Origin: Spirochaetales bacterium
Lineage (GTDB): Bacteria > Spirochaetota > Spirochaetia > DAHUYW01
Direction: 5' to 3'
Assembly: GCA_027306915.1 (NCBI GenBank)
Contig: DAHUYW010000006.1
Span: 87,432-151,431 of the forward strand
Length of the DNA: 64,000 nucleotides
Shown here: positions 48,074 to 57,834 of the stretch, piece by piece
Position numbering within the stretch: position 1 is the first letter of the stretch
How the letters are laid out: the number at the start of each line of letters is the position of its first letter
The notes under the pieces: generated by a model
Seen by the model: the letters and a program-made list of their open reading frames with translations, nothing else
Told to the model about the DNA's origin: nothing
The model's database searches: none
Made by a program: the position numbers and the translations under genes

Positions 48074-49783
48074 ATGGCAAAGTATCGACCTTTTCCCCGG
48101 ATTTCCCTTCCGGATCGTACGTGGCCGGACAAGGCGATCGAAAAGACCCCGATATGGTGCAGCGTCGACCTGCGCGACGGCAATCAGGCCCTCGCGATCC
48201 CGATGAGCGTTCCGGAGAAGCTCGAAATGTTCAGTCTGTTGGTCTCGATCGGCTTCAAGCAGATCGAGGTCGGCTTCCCCTCGGCCTCGAACACGGAGTT
48301 CGAGTTCGTTCGGCGCCTCATCGAAGAGAAGCGCATCCCCGATGACGTGGTGATCCAGGTCCTCACCCAATCGCGGGAGCATCTCATCCGGCGGACCTTC
48401 GAAAGCGTCGACGGAGCGCCGCAGGCGATCATTCACCTGTACAACAGCACTTCGCCGATGCAGCGCAAGATCACCTTTGACGCGTCGAAGGAGCAGATCA
48501 AGGCGATAGCGATCGATGGAACCAAGCTCGTGAGGGAGCTTGTACCAAGGGTACCCCGGACCAAGATCCTCTTCGAATACAGTCCCGAGAGCTTCTCCGA
48601 CACCGAGGTGGAGTACGCCGTGGAGGTTTGCGAGGCGGTCAAGGAGGTTTGGGCGCCCTCGCCGGAGGAGAAGATGATCTTCAACCTTCCCGATACCGTG
48701 GAATGGGCCTCCCCGAACACCTACGCCGATCAGGTCGAGTGGTTCTGCCGGCACATCTCCGATCGTGACAGCATCATCGTGAGTGTTCATACCCACAACG
48801 ATCGCGGCACGGGCGTCGCCGCGACCGAATTTGGGCTCATGGCCGGCGCCGAGCGGGTGGAGGGTACCCTCTTCGGCAACGGCGAGCGCACCGGCAACCT
48901 CGACGTTGTGACGGTCGCCCTCAACCTGTACAGCCAGGGGGTGGATCCCGGCCTCGACCTCTTCGACCTGCCGGCCATTCAGGAGGTCTACGAGCGGGTG
49001 ACTCGGATGACGGTCCCGCCGCGCCATCCCTATGCCGGCGAGCTCGTTTTCACCGCCTTCTCCGGATCGCACCAGGATGCAATCAAGAAGGGGATGGACC
49101 GGCGCAATAGCCTCAAAGACCCGGAGGCTCCCTGGGAGGTTCCCTACCTTACCATCGATCCCAAAGACGTCGGGCGAACCTATAAGGCGATCATCCGCAT
49201 CAACAGCCAGAGCGGCAAGGGAGGAGTCGCCTACGTCCTTTCCCGCGACTTCGGCTACGAGCTGCCGAAGAACATGCATCCCGAGGTCGGAATGCTCGTG
49301 GGTGAGATTTCGGACCGCCAAGGTAGGGAGCTTCTGCCCTCGGAGATCTTCGAGATCTTCAAGAGGGAATACCTGGAGGCTCAGGGGCCCCTGGAGCTTG
49401 CGAGCTTTGCCGAATCCCCGCACTTCGAGAAGGGGGTCTCCTCCACCGAGTGCGCGGGAGTCGTCGTGAGCGCGGGAAAGCGCCATGCGCTGAAGGGGAT
49501 CGGAACCGGGCCGATCCACGCCTTCGTCAATGCAATGAGAGAGCACGGCTGGGATGACTTTGAGGTCGGCGAGTTTCACGAGGAGTCGCTTGGGAAGGGC
49601 TCCGAGACCCGCGCGGCGGCCTACATCAAGCTGGAGACCCCGGAGGGCATCGGCCGCTGGGGAGTCGGGGTCGACACCAACATCACGGTCGCCGGGGTAA
49701 AGGCCCTCCTGTGCGCGTACAACCGGATCGCCACGGCGCGCCTCGCGGGAGCCCCTTCCGCGAAGAGCCGGGCGCGGGTGTAG
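48074..49783 (+). CDS. leuA: 2-isopropylmalate synthase LeuA, long type
   Basis: This enzyme condenses acetyl-CoA with 2-oxoisovalerate, the first committed step of leucine synthesis. At 569 residues it is the long (LeuA type 2) form, with catalytic 'PIWCSVDLRDGNQAL' and metal ligand 'SVHTHNDRGTG' in the barrel and a C-terminal regulatory domain that binds leucine in homologues (about residues 420-560). AGGAGG precedes ATG 48074. Control by the upstream attenuator is evident. No other leu gene follows; the next gene is hemW. Confidence 0.95.
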   Translation: MAKYRPFPRISLPDRTWPDKAIEKTPIWCSVDLRDGNQALAIPMSVPEKLEMFSLLVSIGFKQIEVGFPSASNTEFEFVRRLIEEKRIPDDVVIQVLTQSREHLIRRTFESVDGAPQAIIHLYNSTSPMQRKITFDASKEQIKAIAIDGTKLVRELVPRVPRTKILFEYSPESFSDTEVEYAVEVCEAVKEVWAPSPEEKMIFNLPDTVEWASPNTYADQVEWFCRHISDRDSIIVSVHTHNDRGTGVAATEFGLMAGAERVEGTLFGNGERTGNLDVVTVALNLYSQGVDPGLDLFDLPAIQEVYERVTRMTVPPRHPYAGELVFTAFSGSHQDAIKKGMDRRNSLKDPEAPWEVPYLTIDPKDVGRTYKAIIRINSQSGKGGVAYVLSRDFGYELPKNMHPEVGMLVGEISDRQGRELLPSEIFEIFKREYLEAQGPLELASFAESPHFEKGVSSTECAGVVVSAGKRHALKGIGTGPIHAFVNAMREHGWDDFEVGEFHEESLGKGSETRAAAYIKLETPEGIGRWGVGVDTNITVAGVKALLCAYNRIATARLAGAPSAKSRARV

Positions 49784-49954
49784 CGGGCTGGCGGCCGGCT
49801 CGGGCGACAGGAGCCCGCCGCGCGCCGGCGGGGGCGCCGAGCCCGGGCAGCCGACCGGTAGGCACCCGAGAGGGTAGCGCCGGGCGACGCGGGCGTGCCA
49901 ACCGCGCACCGCCCCTCCCGCGCCCGGCCTCCCGCTTGTTCCGCCGGTGGGGAG

Positions 49955-51379
49955 ATGATAGCCTCAAGACCAATGACGTCGACTCCGCCGCTCAAGCTCG
50001 AGAGGGACCTGTTTCCACAGCCGGTCACCGCCCTCTCGCTCTACGTTCACATACCCTTCTGCTCGAGCCGCTGTCGGTATTGCGACTTCTACTTCGAAAC
50101 TGGATGGTCACCCCGGGTCATGAGCCGCACCCTCGACCGCATCGTCGTCGAGGCGCGCTATTTCTTCGAGAAGCTCGGAAGGCCTCGCATCAACACGATC
50201 TACCTCGGGGGGGGAACCCCGAGCGTCATCCCGCCGCGGGAGCTCGACGACTTCCTCGCCGGCCTGCGCAGCGCGCTGGCGCTCGGAGAGGGCGGATACG
50301 AGCCGGCCGAGTGGAGCTTCGAGATGAACCCCGAGTCGGTCGGCCCCGAGCTGCTTGCGGTCCTCCGGGATCGCGGGGTGACGCGGTTAAGCCTCGGCAT
50401 CCAGAGCTTCCAGGATCCCCTTCTTCGCTTTCTCACGCGCCGAGCGACCGGCGAACGCGCGACCGAGGCGCTTGAGCTCATCGCCAGTCTCCCGGCGCGG
50501 GCGCGCTTTCCTCATCTCAACGTCGATCTCATGGCCGGAATCCCCGGGCAGACCGGGCAGATGGTGGCGGAAGATATCGAGCGTGCCCTCGCCTACGGCC
50601 CCGATCACTTTTCGGTTTACTCGCTCACCGTAGAGGAGCGAACCCCCCTCGCGCAGATGGTCGCGCGCGGGCAGGCGCATCCGCTTCCCCCCGAGGAGCA
50701 GGAGGGCCTGTGGTTCACCGCGCGGGATCATCTCTTAGCCCGCGGATTCGACCACTACGAGGTCTCGAACTTCGCCCTGCCGCACGCCCGTTCGCTCCAC
50801 AATGCCGCCTACTGGATGCTCGAGCCTTATGTCGGCCTCGGCCCGGGCGCGGTCTCGACAATTCCCGCGACCGTCGAGGCTGCGGCGGAGCTTGGCGGCG
50901 CCTCCCGGCGCCGGTGCGTTGCGAGGCTCACCAATCCGAACCTTTTCATCTACAGCTCGGCCTTCGATCCGGGCTGGAGCCACGCGGTGGAGCTCGTCGT
51001 CCCGCGGAGCCTCCTCATCGAGCATTTCCTCACCGGACTACGGACGTCGGACGGGGTGTCCCTCCGGCGAATCACGGCGATTTTCGGCCTCGAGCTCACC
51101 GAGCGATGGGAGCGGGAGCTTGCCGAGTGGGTCACCCGCGGCGCGGTCGATCCGGCGGCCCTGCAGGAACCTGCGCCGCGCCTTGCGCTCACGCAGTCGG
51201 CTCGGTTGTTCCTTGACCGATTCCTCCTCGAGATCGACCGGCTCATCGATGGGCTCGGTCCGATAGCGGTCGCGGAGTGGCCTCCGCAGGATGACTCAAT
51301 TTCGCGGGCCGCGCCCGTGGCCCCGAACGAAAGGCGCCCGAGACTCCGCCCTGTTGACATTTTAGGCAAGCCCTCGTAG
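49955..51379 (+). CDS. hemW: Radical SAM protein HemW (HemN-like, heme chaperone type)
   Basis: This 474-residue radical-SAM protein has the cluster motif 'HIPFCSSRCRYCDFYFETG' (CxxxCxxC) and the SAM-glycine motif 'YLGGGTPS'. The 'LHNAAYWMLEPYVGLGPGAVS' signature marks HemW rather than oxygen-independent coproporphyrinogen oxidase HemN. Start ATG 49955 follows GGTGGGGAG; ATG 49973 is equally possible. The C-terminus extends about 80 residues beyond most HemW proteins. Confidence 0.85.
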   Translation: MIASRPMTSTPPLKLERDLFPQPVTALSLYVHIPFCSSRCRYCDFYFETGWSPRVMSRTLDRIVVEARYFFEKLGRPRINTIYLGGGTPSVIPPRELDDFLAGLRSALALGEGGYEPAEWSFEMNPESVGPELLAVLRDRGVTRLSLGIQSFQDPLLRFLTRRATGERATEALELIASLPARARFPHLNVDLMAGIPGQTGQMVAEDIERALAYGPDHFSVYSLTVEERTPLAQMVARGQAHPLPPEEQEGLWFTARDHLLARGFDHYEVSNFALPHARSLHNAAYWMLEPYVGLGPGAVSTIPATVEAAAELGGASRRRCVARLTNPNLFIYSSAFDPGWSHAVELVVPRSLLIEHFLTGLRTSDGVSLRRITAIFGLELTERWERELAEWVTRGAVDPAALQEPAPRLALTQSARLFLDRFLLEIDRLIDGLGPIAVAEWPPQDDSISRAAPVAPNERRPRLRPVDILGKPS

Positions 51380-51382
51380 CCT
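51354..51382 (+). promoter_or_regulatory. Promoter of the PBP1A gene
   Basis: TTGACA, 17 bases and TAGCCT lie across the hemW stop codon, leaving a leader of about 15-20 bases before ATG 51405. Confidence 0.6.
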
Positions 51383-51404
51383 GTCCAGAAGCGAGTATTC
51401 TTGA

Positions 51405-54047
51405 ATGTCTTTGTCGAACAGACGGCGATTGGTCGGGACGCTCCTGGTCACGATCGCCTTGCTAACGGCCGTCGGACTTGGCGTTGGGCTCGGGCTGGCG
51501 CTTTCCAAAACGGACAACATGTCGCAGTCCCTGCGATTCAGCAGGCTGCATCAGTCTCTTCCCACCGAGATTGTCGACAGGAATGGCAGGCTCATCGACG
51601 AGATAATCGGGGTGAGCGATCATCCGACCATCTCCCTCAACAAGATTCCCAAGTACGTGATCTACGCCCTCCTCACGCGGGAGGATCAGAACTTCTTCCA
51701 TGAGGGCGCCTTCAGCCTGCGCGGGACCTTCCGCGCCGCATGGAACATCGTCACGAACAACTACTTTTCCGGCGGCAGCACGATAACCCAGCAGCTGGCC
51801 GGCATGCTGTACACCAATCGCACCAAGAAGACCATCTGGCGAAAGCTCAAGGAGCTGTGGTACGCATTCCAAATCGAGCGGCGCTTCACGAAGGATCAGA
51901 TCCTCCAGATGTATCTGAATGCGGTCTACTTCGGACAGAACAAGTATGGAATCGAGTCGGCATCCGAGTACTATTTTGGACGCCCTGCGAGCGACCTGAC
52001 CCTCGCGCAAGCGGCAATTCTCGTGATCCAGCTTGCCGACCCTGCGCGCTACTATTGGCTGGATCACCCCAACCGCGCTCGAGTGGTTCAGCATGTGGTG
52101 CTCGAGGAAATGGTTCAGAAGGGCTACGTTACCCAGGATCAGGTCGATCAGTCCTTCACCGACTTCTGGGACAGCTATCCCTATACCCGACCCGCCTCAG
52201 TGGCCTACGGCTACGGGGACAACAGCAAGGCGCCTTACTTTACCGACTACGTTCAGCGGCAGCTGGAGAAGGATCTCTACGGCAAGCTCGACTATCTGCG
52301 CGACGGGCTGGTGATCCACACCACGCTCGATCTCGACGATCAAGAGATCGCAGCGCGCTATATGCGTGAGGCGATCAAGAAGTACAACGCCATTTACCAG
52401 AAGAACCTCCAGCGGACCTTTGCCACCGTAGCACCCCATTACATCCCGGTCGTCCACCTCCTCTCGCTCGCCTTCAATCTCACATCGGTCGACCGGGTCG
52501 ACGAGGCGAGAAGAGAACGGGACGCCCTCCATTACTATCTCCACGAGGTGAACCCCGCCCTCGATATCCTGTCGTCGACCTTCGGTCTCGAGCCGGTCCA
52601 GATCGCCACGGACAGGGCCCATTTCGTCAGGCTTAACAACGCGGAGAAAACGACCGTCGAAGGGGCTCTCATCACCCTCGCCAATCACACCGGTGGAATC
52701 CGCGCGATGGTCGGAGGATACGACTACAACTCCTCGCCCTTCAACCGTGCGGTGGATGCGCGCCTCACCGAGGGCTCCTCGATAAAGCCGCTCTACTACT
52801 CTGCGGCCATCTCGTCCGGCAAGTTCACCGAAGCGACCGAGCTTTACGATGGGCCGGTGGTCTTCTTCAATCCGGACGGAACCGCCTACCGTCCTCGGGA
52901 TTTCCTCGGACAGTGGCAGGGGCACGTGTCGCTGCGGTGGGCCCTCGAGGACTCGATAAACGTTCCGTCTCTCGAGGTGCTCCAGGGAGTCGGCTTCCAT
53001 ACCGCAATCGATCGCATCTCCCGGATGCTCGGGATGTGGAAGTATCGCAACGATCCGAGCATCTTCCCCCACGTCTATCCGCTCGGCCTCGGCGTCGTGC
53101 CGCTTGCCCCGATCAACCTTGCTCGCGCCTACGCGGTTTTCGCCAATCAGGGACGCGAGGTGATACCGGAGGCCATCAAATGGGTCCAGGACCGTCGTAC
53201 CGGCAAGATCATTCTCGAGCCTGAGAAACAGAATTTCGAGCGCCTGCGGATTGCCGGCGCGAAGGCTCAGATCATGACGCCGCAGGTTGCCTACATCATG
53301 ATCAATCTCCTCGAGGGAGTGGTTACCTCGGGCGACCTCTGGCAGACCGCCTTCGACATCCATGGATGGGACGGTATGCCCATGGCCGGAAAGACCGGGA
53401 CCACCCAGAACTGGGAGGACGCCTGGACTACCGGATTCTCGCCCTACTACACGACCTCTGTCTGGTTCGGCTTCGACAAGCACGGCAGCTCACTCGGCCT
53501 GGGTCTCACGGGGGCGCTGGCTGCGGGGCCCGTGTGGGCCAAGGTCATGAAGGCCATCGACGCAGGAAAACCGCGCATCCCCTTCCCCAAGCCTGCGTCC
53601 GGCCTGGTGACCGTTCGCGTCGACGCCGACTCGGGTCTCCTTCCCTCCCCCGAAACGAAGAGAACCAAGGACGTGCTGTTCGTCGCGGGCACCCAGCCGC
53701 AGCGCTTCGACACCCAAAGCGAGTTTCAGCAGCAGCGAAACGCAGAGATCATCCAGAAGCTGCAGAACTCCGCTGCTATCGAGGGTGTCTCGCCGATCTC
53801 ACAGCTGCCGGCGCTCGGCGGCGGCGGGTCGCTCGGCAGCCTTGGCGGCGGCTCGCTCGGGGGCGACCAGTCGCTTGGAAGCCTTGGCGGCGGCGGCTCG
53901 CTCGGCGACAGCCCGAAGGCCGCCGGCGCTTCAAGCAGGACCCGCTCCGGCTCGGCCGCACAGGGGAGCGGCGGGAGCTCGAGCGGCAACGGGACAAGCG
54001 GCAACGGCGGAACGAGCGCGGCAGGAATCAATCCGCTTTTGAACTGA
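51405..54047 (+). CDS. Penicillin-binding protein 1A (bifunctional class A)
   Basis: This is an 880-residue peptidoglycan synthase with an N-terminal membrane helix (about residues 9-33), a GT51 glycosyltransferase ('LTREDQNFFHEG' and 'GGSTITQQLAGML') and a transpeptidase with SxxK 'EGSSIKPLYYS' (about residue 462), SxN 'EDSINVPS' and 'KTGTT' (about residue 661). The last about 80 residues are low-complexity Gly/Ser/Leu repeats ('GSLGSLGGGSLGG') followed by a Ser/Gly/Thr tail. Role: cell-wall synthesis at the outer face of the inner membrane. Confidence 0.93.
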   Translation: MSLSNRRRLVGTLLVTIALLTAVGLGVGLGLALSKTDNMSQSLRFSRLHQSLPTEIVDRNGRLIDEIIGVSDHPTISLNKIPKYVIYALLTREDQNFFHEGAFSLRGTFRAAWNIVTNNYFSGGSTITQQLAGMLYTNRTKKTIWRKLKELWYAFQIERRFTKDQILQMYLNAVYFGQNKYGIESASEYYFGRPASDLTLAQAAILVIQLADPARYYWLDHPNRARVVQHVVLEEMVQKGYVTQDQVDQSFTDFWDSYPYTRPASVAYGYGDNSKAPYFTDYVQRQLEKDLYGKLDYLRDGLVIHTTLDLDDQEIAARYMREAIKKYNAIYQKNLQRTFATVAPHYIPVVHLLSLAFNLTSVDRVDEARRERDALHYYLHEVNPALDILSSTFGLEPVQIATDRAHFVRLNNAEKTTVEGALITLANHTGGIRAMVGGYDYNSSPFNRAVDARLTEGSSIKPLYYSAAISSGKFTEATELYDGPVVFFNPDGTAYRPRDFLGQWQGHVSLRWALEDSINVPSLEVLQGVGFHTAIDRISRMLGMWKYRNDPSIFPHVYPLGLGVVPLAPINLARAYAVFANQGREVIPEAIKWVQDRRTGKIILEPEKQNFERLRIAGAKAQIMTPQVAYIMINLLEGVVTSGDLWQTAFDIHGWDGMPMAGKTGTTQNWEDAWTTGFSPYYTTSVWFGFDKHGSSLGLGLTGALAAGPVWAKVMKAIDAGKPRIPFPKPASGLVTVRVDADSGLLPSPETKRTKDVLFVAGTQPQRFDTQSEFQQQRNAEIIQKLQNSAAIEGVSPISQLPALGGGGSLGSLGGGSLGGDQSLGSLGGGGSLGDSPKAAGASSRTRSGSAAQGSGGSSSGNGTSGNGGTSAAGINPLLN
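53808..53910 (+). repeat. Gly-Ser-Leu codon repeat in the PBP1A tail
   Basis: Tandem imperfect units encoding GGGSLG(S/G)L are repeated about five times. Such repeats may vary in length between strains. Confidence 0.7.
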
Positions 54048-54098
54048 ATCCGTCCCGTTGAGAGACGTGCGGATCCCGGCACTGCAGAGGAGGAGCGT

Positions 54099-54545
54099 AT
54101 GTCCGAGCATGTTGCAACCATTTCCTGGAAGCGGGTCGGCGAAGGCTTTGACATTCAGACCTACAGCCGCGACCACCGCTGGCGCTTCGAAAACGGGATC
54201 GAGGTCAACGCCTCCGCCGCGCCCAACTATCGCGGCAACCCGGCCTACGTTGACCCCGAGTCCGCCTTTGTTGCGTCAATCTCGAGCTGCCACATGCTGA
54301 CCTTCCTCGCCATATGCGCGCGGAAGCGAATCGTGGTAAACGGCTACACCGACCGGGCGAACGGACATCTCGAGCGGGCTCCGAACGGCAAATTCGCGAT
54401 GACCCGCGTCGAGCTTCGACCCCGGATCGAGTTCGAAGGAACGGCGCCGACGCCGATAGAGCTTCATGCCCTGCACGAGCAGTCGCACGCCGACTGCTTC
54501 ATCGCAAGCTCCGTGACCACCACCATCACCGTCGTCGAGGAATAG
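54099..54545 (+). CDS. OsmC/Ohr family protein
   Basis: This 148-residue protein has the two redox cysteines of the family: 'SISSCHMLTFLAIC' and 'HADCFIASSV'. The family reduces organic hydroperoxides. 'YVDPESAFVAS' is typical of the YhfA/OsmC branch. ATG 54099 follows GAGGAGC. It lies 50 bases downstream of the PBP1A gene with no clear terminator between. Confidence 0.9.
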   Translation: MSEHVATISWKRVGEGFDIQTYSRDHRWRFENGIEVNASAAPNYRGNPAYVDPESAFVASISSCHMLTFLAICARKRIVVNGYTDRANGHLERAPNGKFAMTRVELRPRIEFEGTAPTPIELHALHEQSHADCFIASSVTTTITVVEE

Positions 54546-54615
54546 GTCGCGAGCATCCTGCAGGGAGCGCGTGTTCCGCCGGGAGCGCCGCGGACCCGGC
54601 GATCCGGCCCCTGAA

Positions 54616-55467
54616 TTACGCGACCACCCTCGGATAGAGGCGCGCCGCGATCCCGATGAGGAGCACTGTCGCCCCGACCAGCACGAGAATATCGAGTCCG
54701 ATCGGAAAGGCATTGACGCCGCCGACCACCATCAATCCGCGGAGCGCATCGACCTCATAGGTTAGGGGGTTGCCGTGCGAGATTACCTGCAGCCAAGCGG
54801 GCATGATGGCGATCGGGTAGATGGCATTGCTCGCAAAGAATAGCGGCATCGTCAGGAGCTGGCCGACTCCCATGAAACGCTCCCGGGTCTTCACCAGGCA
54901 CGCGATGATGAGGGAGAGCGTCGAGAAGAAGGCCGCGCCAAGTATGACTATGCACAGCACCAGCAGCAGGGAGAGCGGGCTCCATCGCACGTGGACGCCG
55001 AGCGCAAAGGCAAGGAGGTAGACGATGATCGCCTGCGAGAGGCTGCGCACCCCCGCGGAGAAGGCCTTGCCAAGCACGAGTGCCGCGCGGGGCGTCGGAC
55101 TCACCATGAACTTGTGGATGATGCCGAGATCGCGCTCCCACACCAACGAGATTCCATAGAAGATCGCGATGAAGAGCACGCTCTGGGCAAGGATCCCGGG
55201 CGCCATAAAATCGAGATAGCGGAGATTGCCGGTCGGGATGGCTCGCATGCGCGTGAAGACTTCACCGAAGACAAGCAGCCACAAGGCCGGTTGGACCGCG
55301 CGGGTTATGAGCTCGGTAAAATCGTGGCTGAGCCTGCGAATCTCAAGCTCGGTTATCACGAAGGTCTTGAAGAAAAAGCTTCCGGTCGCGCCGAAAAGCC
55401 TGGCCGGAGCGAAGGCTTGTCGGCTATCCAAGGCGTCGAGCGGTGCGCCGTGTTCGGGAGATCTCAC
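54616..55467 (-). CDS. ABC-2 type multidrug transporter permease
   Basis: This is a 283-residue ABC-2 permease with six helices; 'PALWLLVFGEVFTRM' and 'PLFFASNAIYPIAIMPAWLQVISHGNPLTYEVDALRGL' match the DrrB/YhhJ-type signature. GTG 55467 is chosen because AGGAGG lies 8 bases upstream; the frame extends further but only within the overlapping ATPase gene. It overlaps the ATPase end by 44 bases. Confidence 0.88.
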   Translation of the reverse strand: MRSPEHGAPLDALDSRQAFAPARLFGATGSFFFKTFVITELEIRRLSHDFTELITRAVQPALWLLVFGEVFTRMRAIPTGNLRYLDFMAPGILAQSVLFIAIFYGISLVWERDLGIIHKFMVSPTPRAALVLGKAFSAGVRSLSQAIIVYLLAFALGVHVRWSPLSLLLVLCIVILGAAFFSTLSLIIACLVKTRERFMGVGQLLTMPLFFASNAIYPIAIMPAWLQVISHGNPLTYEVDALRGLMVVGGVNAFPIGLDILVLVGATVLLIGIAARLYPRVVA

Positions 55468-56221
55468 GGTAGTTGCCTCCTGATTCGAGATCGGCCCCGG
55501 CGAAGTGCGCAAAGACGTCGTCGAGAGAGACTCCGTCGCCGCCAAGGGCACCTTTGAGCTCGGCGGGGCTTCCAAGTGCGACTACCTCGCCGAGGTGGAG
55601 AATGGCGACGCGCCCGCACAGGCTGTCGGCCTCCTCCATGTAATGGGTCGTAAGAAAGATCGTGGTGCCATATTGATCACGGAGCTGACCGAGGCGCTCC
55701 CAGACCGCGTCGCGGGCAACCGGGTCGAGCCCTACGGTCGGCTCATCCAGGAAGAGCACCTTCGGCCGGTGGAGCATCGACTGCGCAATCTCAAGGCGCC
55801 GGATCATCCCGCCGGAGTATGTTCGAACCAGCCTGTCCGCTGCGTCGGACAGACCCATCAGAGCGAGGGCATCGCGTATGCGCCCCTCTCTTCCCGACCG
55901 CGGGATGTCGTAGAGCTTGGCAAAGATAAGGAGGTTCTCGAATCCCGTGAGGGCGCCGTCCGCCGAGAGAAGCTGCGGCACGTAGCCGATGACCCGCCTG
56001 ACCTCCGCGGCTTGCTTGCGCACGTCGTAACCGCCGACGGAAGCGCTGCCGCCGCTCGGCGGAAGCAGGGTCGTGAGCATCTTGATTGCGGTCGTCTTCC
56101 CGGCACCGTTGGGCCCCAGGAGCCCGAATATTTCCTCCTGCGCGACCTTGAGGGAGAGCCCGCGGACCGCGACCTTGTCTCCGAATCTCTTGGTGAGCCC
56201 GTTCGTCTCAAGTACCGACAT
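55424..56221 (-). CDS. ABC-2 type transporter ATPase (DrrA-like)
   Basis: This is a 265-residue ATPase with Walker A 'GPNGAGKTTAIKML', signature 'YSGGMIRRLEIAQSML', Walker B 'VLFLDEPTVGLDP' and His switch 'TTHYMEEADSLCGRVAIL', characteristic of the daunorubicin-resistance group. The 3' end is partly covered by the permease gene. ATG 56221 follows AGGAG. With the permease it forms a drug or lipid exporter. Confidence 0.93.
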   Translation of the reverse strand: MSVLETNGLTKRFGDKVAVRGLSLKVAQEEIFGLLGPNGAGKTTAIKMLTTLLPPSGGSASVGGYDVRKQAAEVRRVIGYVPQLLSADGALTGFENLLIFAKLYDIPRSGREGRIRDALALMGLSDAADRLVRTYSGGMIRRLEIAQSMLHRPKVLFLDEPTVGLDPVARDAVWERLGQLRDQYGTTIFLTTHYMEEADSLCGRVAILHLGEVVALGSPAELKGALGGDGVSLDDVFAHFAGADLESGGNYREISRTRRTARRLG

Positions 56222-56702
56222 GATCTATCTCCTGTTGGCGCGTGCCATCCTCCGTTTCGTCTCCCGCGACCGCAGTCCGCAGCGCGATCATCGCCCGCTC
56301 GATGGCTGCGCGATCGGCGTCGGTCGTTCTCTTCAGCCGGCCGACAATCCAGGCGCGCGTCAGCGCGCGCGAGCTCTCCCAAGCAGACTGACCGAGCGGT
56401 GTAAGGGCTATCACGACCCTTCTGCGATCCTTGGTGTCCTGGGTGCGCACGACAAGCCTTCGCGCCACCAGCGCGTCGATGGCCTTCGAGGCCGAGGGAA
56501 GCGTGAGCCCCATGTGCTCGGCCACCTCCGAGAGCGACACAGCCACCGCAAGATGGACGTAGTTGAGGATGCGGAATTGAGGGACCGAAAGCTCCTGGCC
56601 GCGATGGGTTCGCATCTCCGCGCGGATTGAGCGCATGAGGAGGGGGGCCACCTCGAGGACAAGGCCTGCCAGCTCATCGAGACCTCGGACAGCTGCCGCC
56701 AT
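56208..56702 (-). CDS. MarR family transcriptional regulator
   Basis: This 164-residue winged-helix regulator reads 'VSLSEVAEHMGLTLPSASKAIDALVARRLVVR' as the recognition helix region and 'DRRRVVIALTPLG' as the wing. It is the first gene of the exporter operon and overlaps the ATPase start by 14 bases, so it most likely represses its own operon until a toxic ligand binds. ATG 56702 follows AAGGT. Confidence 0.92.
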   Translation of the reverse strand: MAAAVRGLDELAGLVLEVAPLLMRSIRAEMRTHRGQELSVPQFRILNYVHLAVAVSLSEVAEHMGLTLPSASKAIDALVARRLVVRTQDTKDRRRVVIALTPLGQSAWESSRALTRAWIVGRLKRTTDADRAAIERAMIALRTAVAGDETEDGTRQQEIDHVGT

Positions 56703-56712
56703 GATTGTACCT

Positions 56713-56725
56713 TCTAATCGTTAGA
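56713..56725. promoter_or_regulatory. MarR operator-like inverted repeat
   Basis: TCTAA-TCG-TTAGA is a perfect 5-bp inverted repeat 11 bases before the MarR start. It fits an auto-regulatory site. Confidence 0.5.
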
Positions 56726-56814
56726 TAAGCTAAGTATATCAAAGCAGGCGGCCGATGTCAAGCGGAGGAGATGTCGGCGGGCGACGAGACCGGGGCGCCC
56801 CGTGGGCGAGTCGG

Positions 56815-57834
56815 CTACGGTCCCGATCTCGCCCCCTGGACCCGCACCTTGGGAGGGGCGGCCGATTTTCGCGCCTCGCGTCCGGCGAGCAGGGTCTGGA
56901 ATGCGATGAAGATGAACATCAGAACGCCGATTGCGATTCGTGTCCACCAGGAGCTCAGCGTCCCCTGAAAGACGATCATGGCGTTTATCGTGCCGAGGAT
57001 GAGCGTGCCAAAGACCGTGCCGAAGACGTAGCCGACGCCTCCCGTTAGCAGTGTCCCGCCCATGACGGTTGCGGCAATTGCCGATAGCTCCATCCCGTCG
57101 ACGTGCAGCCCGTAGCCGGAAAGAATGTAGAAGGTGAAGACGACTCCCGCAAGGGCCGAGGTGAAGCCGCTCAGGGTGTAGACGAGCACCTTCGTCCTCC
57201 CGACCGGCAGACCCATAAGCACCGCCGACTGCTCGTTTCCCCCTATCGCATATACCACGCGTCCAAACTTGGTGTAGTGGGCAAGGATGATCGCCAGTAT
57301 GATCACCGCCACGAAGATGAGCACGTTGACCGAGACAAAGCCCCCGATGAGGTGGATGCGAGCCTCGGCCACCGAGCGATAGAACTTGTTGTTGATTGTT
57401 ATGCTGTCGATGCTCATCAGGAAGCACACTCCCCGCGACAGGTAGAGGCCTCCGAGAGTCGTTATGAAAGGGGGAGTCTTGAAGAAGTGAATCAGGGATC
57501 CCATGATGAGACCCAGCGTCGAGCCGGCGGCGAGAGCGAGCGGGATCACGATGGCCGGGCTCCAGTGGGCGTGCTCCAAGAGAACCGCCGAGATCATCGA
57601 CGTCATCGCGATCACGGAGGCTACCGAAAGGTCGATGCCTCCGCTCAGGATCACGAAGGTCTCGCCTATGGCGATGATCCCCAGATAGGAATTATCGATG
57701 AGCAAGTTGTAGAAGACCCGAAACGAGAAGAAGTACGGGTAGGCCACGGATGCCGCCCCGTACAAGAGCACGAAGAGCGAAACCGTCACCAGAATCGGAA
57801 GGTATTTTCGGTTGAGAGTAATCCCGGGTATCAT
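56815..57834 (-). CDS. Sugar ABC transporter permease (YjfF-like)
   Basis: This 339-residue permease of the RbsC family has 'ILSGGIDLSVASVIAMTSM' and 'MELSAIAATVMGGTLLTGGVG'. It is the second permease of a two-permease importer, as in the E. coli ytfQRT-yjfF galactofuranose system. ATG 57834 overlaps the preceding permease stop by 4 bases. Confidence 0.9.
   Translation of the reverse strand: MIPGITLNRKYLPILVTVSLFVLLYGAASVAYPYFFSFRVFYNLLIDNSYLGIIAIGETFVILSGGIDLSVASVIAMTSMISAVLLEHAHWSPAIVIPLALAAGSTLGLIMGSLIHFFKTPPFITTLGGLYLSRGVCFLMSIDSITINNKFYRSVAEARIHLIGGFVSVNVLIFVAVIILAIILAHYTKFGRVVYAIGGNEQSAVLMGLPVGRTKVLVYTLSGFTSALAGVVFTFYILSGYGLHVDGMELSAIAATVMGGTLLTGGVGYVFGTVFGTLILGTINAMIVFQGTLSSWWTRIAIGVLMFIFIAFQTLLAGREARKSAAPPKVRVQGARSGP

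Noticed and set aside
53808..53910. A CRISPR or other DNA repeat array
   Set aside because: The repeat is in frame within PBP1A, imperfect and codon-based, with no spacers.
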